23,344 nt of DNA, taken from the IMG/VR virus record IMGVR_UViG_3300048773_000012, positions 1 through 23,344 of that record. One strand, given 5' to 3'. How positions within the stretch are numbered: the stretch's first letter is position 1; each line of letters starts with the position of its first letter. Below the pieces are notes generated by a model that was not told the DNA's origin, did no database searches, and saw only the letters and a list, made by a program, of their open reading frames with translations. Source of the stretch: a virus. The translations under genes and the position numbers were made by a program. Positions 12,014-18,563 of this stretch are shown piece after piece.

Positions 12014-12282
12014 TGAACCTTCTCGACCAATTCGGCCGTGTCCTTGATGTTGGTGATTCGGTTGTCCCCAAGGATCCATCCGTGCAAAACTGGGTGATCG
12101 CCAACATTGAGGATTCCGGCATTTCTCCCGCTCCCGGCCAACCCCCAGTCGTAAAAGTCATCCTGCGTTGCGAGTTGACTATGGTGTTGCCGAACATGGG
12201 TCAGCCGGTGCAGGCGCTCCCCCTTTACTTGATCAAGAAATCGGACACGGAAAAGAAACCGAACTTGGTGGTGATGAACTGA
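12013..12282 (+). CDS. Hypothetical small beta-rich protein (89 aa)
   Basis: TAATG overlap with the gene before. MNLLDQFGRVLDVGDSVVPK and PPVVKVILRCELTMVLP suggest a small barrel (SH3- or KOW-like), but this is only a pattern impression. The C-terminus is Lys-rich. Its TGA overlaps the ATG of the next gene. Confidence 0.65.
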   Translation: MNLLDQFGRVLDVGDSVVPKDPSVQNWVIANIEDSGISPAPGQPPVVKVILRCELTMVLPNMGQPVQALPLYLIKKSDTEKKPNLVVMN

Positions 12283-12719
12283 TGGGTGGAATTTACGCTA
12301 TCGTCGCATTCTTTGGTGGCATCTTCCTCTGCGGCGTAGCCGCCTTCTGCTGGTACATCCTCACGGTTCTGAGGGAACTTAAAGCTTCGATCGACCTGCA
12401 GGCTAAGACTACGCAAGAGCTTCTGGGCGAGGGTTCCTTCACTCGGATCAGCAAGGCGCTGACGACGTTGAATGGCTCGGTTCCGGATATTCTCAAGGGC
12501 ATCACGGAATTTGCCGGTGTGATGCGGATGGTTTTCGAGGCGAACCAAGAGGCGAAGCCGCCAGCGAAGGGCGCACCGATTGAGGATTCCGGTTCTGGAT
12601 TCTACGCGCACAACGATCAGCAGGCCGCGATTAACGAAGTGGCGGAAGAGGCGCGGCGGCAGCGAATCATCATCCCGCCGGAAGACTTTGCGAAGATGCA
12701 CACGGACGAAGCCACCTAG
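12282..12719 (+). CDS. Single-span membrane protein (145 aa)
   Basis: Residues 4-29 form one membrane helix with small residues and Phe/Cys (GIYAIVAFFGGIFLCGVAAF). A helical segment that may form a coiled coil follows (LRELKASIDLQAKTTQELL). The C-terminal half is hydrophilic and acidic. One span plus a cytoplasmic or periplasmic coil is compatible with a holin-like or spanin-like accessory, but nothing specific supports that. TGATG overlap with the preceding gene. Confidence 0.65.
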   Translation: MGGIYAIVAFFGGIFLCGVAAFCWYILTVLRELKASIDLQAKTTQELLGEGSFTRISKALTTLNGSVPDILKGITEFAGVMRMVFEANQEAKPPAKGAPIEDSGSGFYAHNDQQAAINEVAEEARRQRIIIPPEDFAKMHTDEAT

Positions 12720-12729
12720 GAGGTGAGTT

Positions 12730-13239
12730 ATGGAGCAAGCAAGTTTGCGCGATCTAATGGAGTCGAATACACCAAAGACCGACTCCTTCCTTCCGGTCAA
12801 GCAGTTCGATGATCTCCTGAAATCGCTCAATCAGAAGAGCCTCGAAACGTGGTCGGTTGGCGGTGCCGTGTGTGCGATTATCTATCGCGTCGAAGGTGGA
12901 CTCGTACGAATCTATCGCGGCGATCCGCATCGGTGGGGTATGGTGCAACAGCGTCTCGCGCTCGGAACTCTCGGTCTCGATACGATAGCTGATAGCCCTC
13001 TGGGCAGCGGCGTGCTGGGCGGGGAAATGGCGAGAGAGTTATTGTCCGAGAGGGCTGGTCTCGATGCTCGCGAGTACGGCCCGCCAAGCAGTCCTCCGGC
13101 AGCGGTCGCGATCAACTGTATCCCAGATCAGCAGCGAGAGTGGGCTGCGAAAGCCGAAGCACAAAAGAAAACAAGGCGACCTAACAAAGCCAAGAAGAAA
13201 GCGAAGTCCAAGACTCGGACTCGCCGCAAGTCCACCTAA
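12730..13239 (+). CDS. Hypothetical protein with basic tail (169 aa)
   Basis: Has the strongest ribosome site in this region (TAGGAGGTGAGTT before the ATG). N-terminal helices, a hydrophobic patch (WSVGGAVCAIIYRVEGGLVR), an Ala/Ser/Pro-rich middle and a highly basic tail (from about residue 143, KKTRRPNKAKKKAKSKTRTR). The tail suggests binding to DNA or RNA. Palindrome site 4 lies in the tail codons. It is the last gene before the terminase promoter. Confidence 0.7.
   Translation: MEQASLRDLMESNTPKTDSFLPVKQFDDLLKSLNQKSLETWSVGGAVCAIIYRVEGGLVRIYRGDPHRWGMVQQRLALGTLGLDTIADSPLGSGVLGGEMARELLSERAGLDAREYGPPSSPPAAVAINCIPDQQREWAAKAEAQKKTRRPNKAKKKAKSKTRTRRKST
13205..13221. repeat. 17-bp palindrome, site 4 (one mismatch)
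   Basis: AGTCCAAGACTCGGACT differs from the perfect copy at 7038 by one base (T to C). It lies at the end of the basic-tail gene, about 30 bp before promoter P6, so it is well placed to affect terminase expression. Confidence 0.6.
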
Positions 13240-13246
13240 CTGCTAT

Positions 13247-13275
13247 TTCCAAAATCCGCAAGGTGTGCCTACAAT
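13247..13275 (+). promoter_or_regulatory. Candidate promoter P6 (TTCCAA-17-TACAAT) for the terminase genes
   Basis: TTCCAA (13247-13252) lies 17 bp from TACAAT (13270-13275), one of the best -10 matches in the window. The ATG at 13283 is seven bases beyond the -10, again suggesting a leaderless mRNA; no ribosome site is visible. The -35 differs from TTGCAA by one base but lacks the TCGC extension. Confidence 0.4.
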
Positions 13276-13282
13276 CTGGTCT

Positions 13283-13867
13283 ATGGTTACCCGCGCAGAG
13301 ACCAGCCTCGGCTCTCCCAAGCACATCTCCCGGTTCATTCGTTCCAAGGCTGGAAAGACCTACGACGAGATTGCCGCAGAAGACAATATCAGCGTCGAGC
13401 AGGTCAAGAAATCTATCCGTACGGTTGAGTTCAAGCAGGGCTTCCATACCAACGAGTATCTAAACGCCGAACTTATCGGCATGATCCTAAAGGCATCCCC
13501 TCCCGCGCTCTCTGCTTTGATCGAGGCTTTGAAAGCTGGCAAGAATCGTGAAGCTACAAACGAGCAAGGCGAGAAGTTCACGGTTTTCGAGCCGGATCAC
13601 GACACGCGGCTGAAGGCTCTTTCGGAGTTCCAGAAGATTGCCGTAGCCGCACAGCCAAAGGCCGGGCACCAGACGAACGTCAAGGTGGGTGTGGGTGTCG
13701 GAGTTGGCGTCACCCAGGCGAGCGGCAGCTATGTTGGTATGGAAGACCGCATGCGCGAGCTTCGCCAGAGGATGAAAGACCAGCCTGTGCTCCCCGGAGT
13801 TGTTATCCAAACCGCTTCTCTGAAGACCATCGACGCCGAAGTTGAGGACGAGGCTGACGATGAGTAG
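13283..13867 (+). CDS. terS: Terminase small subunit (by HTH and position)
   Basis: 194 residues directly before the large terminase. A helix-turn-helix (TYDEIAAEDNISVEQVKKSI, about 27-46) would recognise the packaging site. The middle is helical. A VGVGVGVGV stretch (135-143) and an acidic tail (VEDEADDE) follow, a layout seen in other phage small terminases. The start is the ATG at 13283; the same frame is open upstream but overlaps the preceding gene. The stop overlaps the large subunit start by eight bases. Confidence 0.75.
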   Translation: MVTRAETSLGSPKHISRFIRSKAGKTYDEIAAEDNISVEQVKKSIRTVEFKQGFHTNEYLNAELIGMILKASPPALSALIEALKAGKNREATNEQGEKFTVFEPDHDTRLKALSEFQKIAVAAQPKAGHQTNVKVGVGVGVGVTQASGSYVGMEDRMRELRQRMKDQPVLPGVVIQTASLKTIDAEVEDEADDE

Positions 13868-16853
13868 CCTAACCAGAAAGAATCCCTACCTCAACGAAGC
13901 GATTGAGATTTTGGACCAGCATCTTCGGCGCTGCAAGTACGACGTTGCCGTAGCCGCGAACACCCTGAGTCACGTTTACAGCGAGTTCGTCAACGAAGAG
14001 TTAATGAAGTGCATGGTGGACCCGCGGTACTACCTTGAAAACTACCACGTCATCAAAACCAAAGACGAAGGGTTCAAGACTCTAAACCCATTCTTCGAAG
14101 CACAGGAAATCATCTACTCCGAAATCATGGAACTGCTGGCGGCTGGGAAGCCGGCCAAAGTTTTAATTGACAAGGCGAGACAGCAAGGTAGCTGCTTGGA
14201 CCCTGAGACTCCGATTCTCACCGACGATCTACGTTGGATCGCGATCGACGAAGCAGAACCGGGACAAGGTCTGGTCTCAGTTGAAGAAGAATTCCGCGGC
14301 GGTAGGGGTAAGGGCCGAGAATTAAGACAAGCACACGTTGTGGCCCGAAGGGATGTATTTGAGCCAGCGTTCCGATTGGTAATGAGCAATGGAAGTAGTC
14401 TCATAGCGACCGGCCCGCACAGGTTCTTGTCACGAGTTCGAGGTGGCGTGTCGACTATCTGGCGTACCGTAGAAAACATGAAAGCGGGAGATGTGATTCG
14501 TCACATCGTTAAGCCGTGGAGTGATCCAACTGTGGAAGACGGTTGGTTTGGTGGATTCACCGATGGTGAGGGTTGTTTACGAGTTAAGCATTGGGGTGGA
14601 GTTGAGGTAAGCGTATCGCAACGATTCAATGAAGCATATGAGCGGGCTCTCGCCTACATGCAATCCCGTGGCTACACGTTCCGCGTAGAAGTAGACAACA
14701 GGAAGGGCGGAGAAAATAGCAAGTTTGGGAATGAGCCTGTCGCGCGATTGGTCGTCAATCGACTGGGGGAAATATTTAGGCTGATGGGCCAGACTCGCCC
14801 CGCTCGCTTCACCGGGAAAACGTGGTGGGAAGGTAAGGACATTCCTGGGCGTACCGGGGAAGGGGAGGCATGGTCGGAAATCGTTGCCATTGAACCACTC
14901 GGTAAGAAGCGCATGGTAGACCTACAAACCACGACCAAAACTTATATCGCCAATGGATTCGTATCACACAACAGCACGCTCGCGGAAGGTCTTATCTTCC
15001 AACACACCATCTTCAACGAGGCTGTGAATACGCTGATCGTCGCGCAAAACCCAGCGCAGTCGGACTACCTGTTTTCGATGTCGCTGCTGGCGATGGAAAA
15101 CCTGCCGTGGTGGATGCAGCCGCGAGTCCGGTTCCGGTCGAAGGCGCGGTACTTGGTGCTTGATTCTGACAACCCAGAGATGCGCGGCTTGAACTCCACG
15201 ATCTACGTGGACGCAGCGAATAAATTAACCGGCGTATCGGTTGGTCGAACCATCCACTGTGCTCACTTGAGCGAACTTTCAGACTGGGATAACGCGGAGA
15301 TTCTTACGGAACAAATCTTCCCGACGATGTCTGGTAAGAACGTCATCGCCATTCTGGAATCCACGGCTCGCGGTGCGGATGGATTTTGGTACGACTTCTG
15401 GACAGAGGCCGTGGAAAGCTGGGGCGAAGAAGACTGGGAGTGGAAGCCGATCTTCGTGGAGTGGTTCCGGTGTAGCGACTACTCGATGCCGAGCGAGAGT
15501 AAATTCAACCGCACGGCCGAAGAAGAAAAGATTTGTGACAAAGTTCTGCGCGCTTCCGGATACAACCTTACGGATGAGCAACTGAACTGGCGGCGAATCA
15601 AGCGCAAGGAAACAATCAAGATCAAGGGCGACGACACTTCATTCCTGCAGGAGTATCCACTTACATGGCAGGAGTCGTTCCAGGCGAGCGGCTTGTGCGC
15701 TTTCCCGAAGTCTCTGCTGTACGAGATCATGAATACGACTTGCTGTGATCCGCTCTGGTATGGCGAGTTGGAATACAGCCATGGGGCAGCACAGGAGTGT
15801 AAGCCACATCTTACTTCGACGTTCGACGAGGCGGAGCGCGCAAGGACTGGCAATGTGGTTTACAAGCGCGATCGGTTCATCCCCCCGGCAAAGAAGTACG
15901 GTGCGCGCATGAGAGTCTGGGAAATGCCAGAAGCCGGGGAATCGTACTACGTTGCTGGCGATCCGGCTCACGGTTTGGAAGGTGGAGACTTTTCTTGTGC
16001 GCAGGTGATTCGTATCGGGCACGGCTCAGAACCGGACGTTCAGGTGTGTGAGTGGAACGGCTGGATCAACCCAACACCGTTCGGGCACGTCTTGGTCGGT
16101 TTGGCGAAGTGGTACAACAATGCCGAGCTTTCGGTGGAGATGAACGCGGTCGGGGAGCGGACGTACATCGAAATCTTCCGCATCTTGGAATACCCAAACC
16201 TGTTCCGGTGGAAGCACTACGACAAGGTCAAAAACTTCTGGTCGGATTACATGGCGTGGCTGACGACGTCGAAGACCCGTGATCTGATCATCACAAATTT
16301 GCGCGAGCGCATCATGGAAAAAACCGTGACGCTCTACAGTCAAGAACTATTGACCCAGATGCTTCACTTCACGGCCGACGAGGATGGATCGAAGTTCCAA
16401 GGGCAGGCCAGCAATGATGACCGCGTTATGGCGATGCAGATTTGTTTGTGGTGCGCGCATGACTCGGATTACGGGCGCCAGGCCGCGATGGCTCCGAACA
16501 CAGGGAGTGAGGCGCACAAGAAGTACTACGTCATCGACGACGTAAACCGGGTGGTATTTACGAGCCAGCAAAAAGACGAAGCCTACGCCGCGGCTTACGT
16601 GAAAGGCGAAGCGAGAAATATTAAAGGGGAGATCATTCCAACCCATGCGGTGATGCGGCCGGGCTGGTCCGTGGCACACATGCCAAACAAGAAAGACTTC
16701 AACAACAGCGATTTTTCTCCGGTGCACGATAAGGCTGGTCCGCGAGCGCAGATTCATGCGTTCGGAGTTCCGGCTGAGAGTATTCGGTTGGATAACATTC
16801 AAGAGTGGGAGATGATGCGAGAATCGCAGGACAGGGACTGGATGACGATCTGA
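13860..16853 (+). CDS. terL: Terminase large subunit with an internal intein
   Basis: 997 residues encoded, about 737 after intein removal. The packaging motor ATPase and nuclease of the phage head. Residues 78-111 lead into the Walker A region KARQQGS, interrupted after Ser111 by the intein and resumed at STLAEGL. Walker B region is near TIHCAHLSELSDW. An ESTARGADGFWYDF motif follows. The RNase H-type nuclease part shows YVAGDPAHGLEGGDFS, LSVEMNAVGE and a DDRVMAMQ. The ATG at 13860 is chosen because the codons before it lie in the small subunit gene. TGATG overlap joins it to the next gene. Confidence 0.93.
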   Translation: MSSLTRKNPYLNEAIEILDQHLRRCKYDVAVAANTLSHVYSEFVNEELMKCMVDPRYYLENYHVIKTKDEGFKTLNPFFEAQEIIYSEIMELLAAGKPAKVLIDKARQQGSCLDPETPILTDDLRWIAIDEAEPGQGLVSVEEEFRGGRGKGRELRQAHVVARRDVFEPAFRLVMSNGSSLIATGPHRFLSRVRGGVSTIWRTVENMKAGDVIRHIVKPWSDPTVEDGWFGGFTDGEGCLRVKHWGGVEVSVSQRFNEAYERALAYMQSRGYTFRVEVDNRKGGENSKFGNEPVARLVVNRLGEIFRLMGQTRPARFTGKTWWEGKDIPGRTGEGEAWSEIVAIEPLGKKRMVDLQTTTKTYIANGFVSHNSTLAEGLIFQHTIFNEAVNTLIVAQNPAQSDYLFSMSLLAMENLPWWMQPRVRFRSKARYLVLDSDNPEMRGLNSTIYVDAANKLTGVSVGRTIHCAHLSELSDWDNAEILTEQIFPTMSGKNVIAILESTARGADGFWYDFWTEAVESWGEEDWEWKPIFVEWFRCSDYSMPSESKFNRTAEEEKICDKVLRASGYNLTDEQLNWRRIKRKETIKIKGDDTSFLQEYPLTWQESFQASGLCAFPKSLLYEIMNTTCCDPLWYGELEYSHGAAQECKPHLTSTFDEAERARTGNVVYKRDRFIPPAKKYGARMRVWEMPEAGESYYVAGDPAHGLEGGDFSCAQVIRIGHGSEPDVQVCEWNGWINPTPFGHVLVGLAKWYNNAELSVEMNAVGERTYIEIFRILEYPNLFRWKHYDKVKNFWSDYMAWLTTSKTRDLIITNLRERIMEKTVTLYSQELLTQMLHFTADEDGSKFQGQASNDDRVMAMQICLWCAHDSDYGRQAAMAPNTGSEAHKKYYVIDDVNRVVFTSQQKDEAYAAAYVKGEARNIKGEIIPTHAVMRPGWSVAHMPNKKDFNNSDFSPVHDKAGPRAQIHAFGVPAESIRLDNIQEWEMMRESQDRDWMTI
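14193..14972 (+). mobile_element. Intein in the TerL Walker A loop, with LAGLIDADG-like homing domain
   Basis: 260 residues in frame (TerL residues 112-371). It starts with Cys (CLDPETPIL, splicing block A), has block B with ATGPHRF (T184, H187) and ends KTYIANGFVSHN (blocks F and G: His370, Asn371), with Ser as the +1 residue. All catalytic residues for protein splicing are present. The core holds WFGGFTDGEGCL (229-240), a LAGLIDADG motif, and LMGQTRPARF, resembling a conserved end region of such nucleases. Splicing would restore KARQQGS joined to STLAEGL. Confidence 0.93.
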
Positions 16854-17065
16854 TGGAGAAGATCGAAAAAGTCGTCAAGCAAACAGTGACGGACGCCATT
16901 GTCGAGGCTATGGGTAATGCTGGCGACATGGAGCATGTGCTGATAATCTCCATTGGTAAGGACGATGTGCCGTCGAAGTTCTTTACCGATAGTGAGCAGA
17001 CGATAGCCGAAACCCTCTGGATGGTCGAGTGTTTTAAGATGCGCCTCATGGCGCCCGGGGAATAA
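16853..17065 (+). CDS. Small hypothetical protein, paralogue A (70 aa)
   Basis: Starts at a TGATG overlap with the large terminase. The core VTDAIVEAMGNAGDMEHVLI aligns with VTDALISATEQAEEMKHVLI in the next gene. The fold looks like helix, strand, helix. No known family. It is placed between terminase and portal, where some phages carry non-structural extras. Confidence 0.65.
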   Translation: MEKIEKVVKQTVTDAIVEAMGNAGDMEHVLIISIGKDDVPSKFFTDSEQTIAETLWMVECFKMRLMAPGE

Positions 17066-17286
17066 TGGGCGAGGGAATCAAGCGGATCAAAGGCGGCAGC
17101 GTTACGGATGCGCTGATCTCCGCCACAGAGCAGGCGGAAGAGATGAAGCACGTTCTGATATTGTACGAAGAGGCTGACGGCGAGCACGCCGGATTCATCG
17201 TTGACGACACGTTCGACAAAAAGACCGCGAATTATCTGGTCGACAAGTTCAAAGCTTTCCTCTTCAATGGAATCGAGGGATTCTAG
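17065..17286 (+). CDS. Small hypothetical protein, paralogue B (73 aa)
   Basis: TAATG overlap with paralogue A. It contains VTDALISATEQAEEMKHVLI at residues 13-32, matching paralogue A over about 20 residues, and then a different C-terminal half (GFIVDDTFDKKTANYLVDKF). A tandem duplication followed by divergence is the simplest reading. The stop is directly followed by the next ATG. Confidence 0.65.
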   Translation: MGEGIKRIKGGSVTDALISATEQAEEMKHVLILYEEADGEHAGFIVDDTFDKKTANYLVDKFKAFLFNGIEGF

Positions 17287-18078
17287 ATGCCATCAAACCC
17301 AGTTACAGGAATGGAAGCCGCTCCCGTTCAAGATGTCTTCGGGGGCGAGCGCAAGACACCCCACGCGGTTTTCTCCCAGAGCCGCGCTGAAAGCGGTTGG
17401 ACCCCAACGAATCCAAATGGCAACGTAGCCGTCACGCATCGTCCAAACGATCTGGCTCTTGAGTGCCCAGATTGCGCGATGGCCGGAGAAGCGGGTGTGC
17501 GGCTGTTCGCCCGTGAAGGTGTCGGCTACTACTGCATCAAGGGTTCACACGTTTGGAAGGACATCGACGCGCTGCTGGCGCGGAACCCGAAGAAGCTGGA
17601 GTATCGCGGCATCGTGGCAAAGCAGGTTGGCTACAAGGAAATCAAAATCTCTGTGCCGGGGAACGTTGCGGATGCTTTCATGACGCGGTTTGGCGAGCGC
17701 GGAGCCGCAACGCTGGCCTCGATCATGAATACGCTCAGCGATTCACGGTCGATGATGCTGACCGAATCCGACCTCAAGAACATCGAAGAAAAACTTGGCA
17801 AGCCGGTAAACAACGGGACGATGATTGCCGGGGAGTTCTATTCGATGAAGACGCAGTTGGATGAGCAGAAAGCCACGGTCGAGCGGCTGCGAAACAATCT
17901 TCAAACGGCGGCGCGTGGCAGCCGAGTCCAAGTATCGGACTCGACGGTAGTGGTGGAGTTGAATGACGACGTGGCCGAGAAGGTCAGACAGGTGGTAGCT
18001 GGTCTGGGTGAGCCGTGGACGGTGGAGAGTTACATCGCAGAAGCGGCGCGACTGGGAGCCGAAGGGGGATGGGTATGA
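17287..18078 (+). CDS. Hypothetical protein with Cys pair and coiled coil (263 aa)
   Basis: Begins MPSNPVTGMEAAPVQDVFGG, ATG abutting the preceding TAG. A CPDC pair (about residue 60) and one more Cys (YYCIKGSHVW) could form a partial zinc site. A VSVPGNVADAFMTRFGERGA-like alpha/beta stretch follows. Then comes a coiled-coil segment (YSMKTQLDEQKATVERLRNN). The C-terminal part is beta-helix-rich. Palindrome site 5 is in the coiled-coil to C-terminal region. ATGA overlap with the next gene. Function unknown. Confidence 0.7.
   Translation: MPSNPVTGMEAAPVQDVFGGERKTPHAVFSQSRAESGWTPTNPNGNVAVTHRPNDLALECPDCAMAGEAGVRLFAREGVGYYCIKGSHVWKDIDALLARNPKKLEYRGIVAKQVGYKEIKISVPGNVADAFMTRFGERGAATLASIMNTLSDSRSMMLTESDLKNIEEKLGKPVNNGTMIAGEFYSMKTQLDEQKATVERLRNNLQTAARGSRVQVSDSTVVVELNDDVAEKVRQVVAGLGEPWTVESYIAEAARLGAEGGWV
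17925..17941. repeat. 17-bp palindrome, site 5 (two mismatches)
   Basis: AGTCCAAGTATCGGACT: the left arm is identical to sites 1 and 2 and the right arm differs at two bases. The outer symmetry continues one base each side (GAGTCC...GGACTC). Lies within the 263-residue gene. Confidence 0.45.
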
Positions 18079-18563
18079 GTCAAGCTGTTGCGACACCGAA
18101 AATCAACGCTCTAATTGAGGCGCAGCAAGCGCTGCACAAGGCCAATTCTGCTGTAGCTGATCCGTTAACCGTTCTTGCCAATCAGTCGATTGGCGAACTG
18201 CTCCCGCGTGAATATCGCGGTGGGATGACAAAATTTACAGGATGGAAGTATGGATTCGGACAGAGTTCAGGATTTGTGGCGCAGGTGATTTGGAGTCCAA
18301 GTGAATATGATCGCAAGAGTAAGGGAATGCTCGGCGTCTACGTCAACCTTCCCGGCTTCGAGTGTGGGCATTTTGAGCGAGGAGCTGAGTTTGACATTGG
18401 GACTATGCGTATTCAGGGATGGGAGAAAGAAGCCATTCCCGAGCTTTCCGTGGCAGGCGTTAAGTGTCTACTTACATTGGTCGATGCCTATTGCCGGTCC
18501 CATGAATTACACAACCTCAAGAAACTAAGTGGACGCGAAGCGATTAAGACGTGGCTGCGATAA
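18075..18563 (+). CDS. Hypothetical protein (162 aa)
   Basis: Starts at ATGA overlap (18075), with GGGGGA upstream. It begins MSQAVATPKINALIEAQQAL. Later parts look like a compact alpha/beta domain (YGFGQSSGFVAQVIWSP, VYVNLPGFECGHF). The codons look somewhat more A/T-rich than those of the terminase and portal genes. I do not recognise a family. Its TAA is adjacent to the portal ATG. Confidence 0.7.
   Translation: MSQAVATPKINALIEAQQALHKANSAVADPLTVLANQSIGELLPREYRGGMTKFTGWKYGFGQSSGFVAQVIWSPSEYDRKSKGMLGVYVNLPGFECGHFERGAEFDIGTMRIQGWEKEAIPELSVAGVKCLLTLVDAYCRSHELHNLKKLSGREAIKTWLR

Noticed and set aside
13706-13720. VGVGVGVGV stretch in the small terminase as a microsatellite artefact
   Set aside because: The codons vary (GTG, GTC, GTT; GGT, GGA, GGC), so it is a conserved peptide and not a recent DNA repeat.
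16853-18563. The four genes between terminase and portal as a defence or anti-defence island
   Set aside because: No recognised motif, no change in gene packing or strand; only their location is notable.
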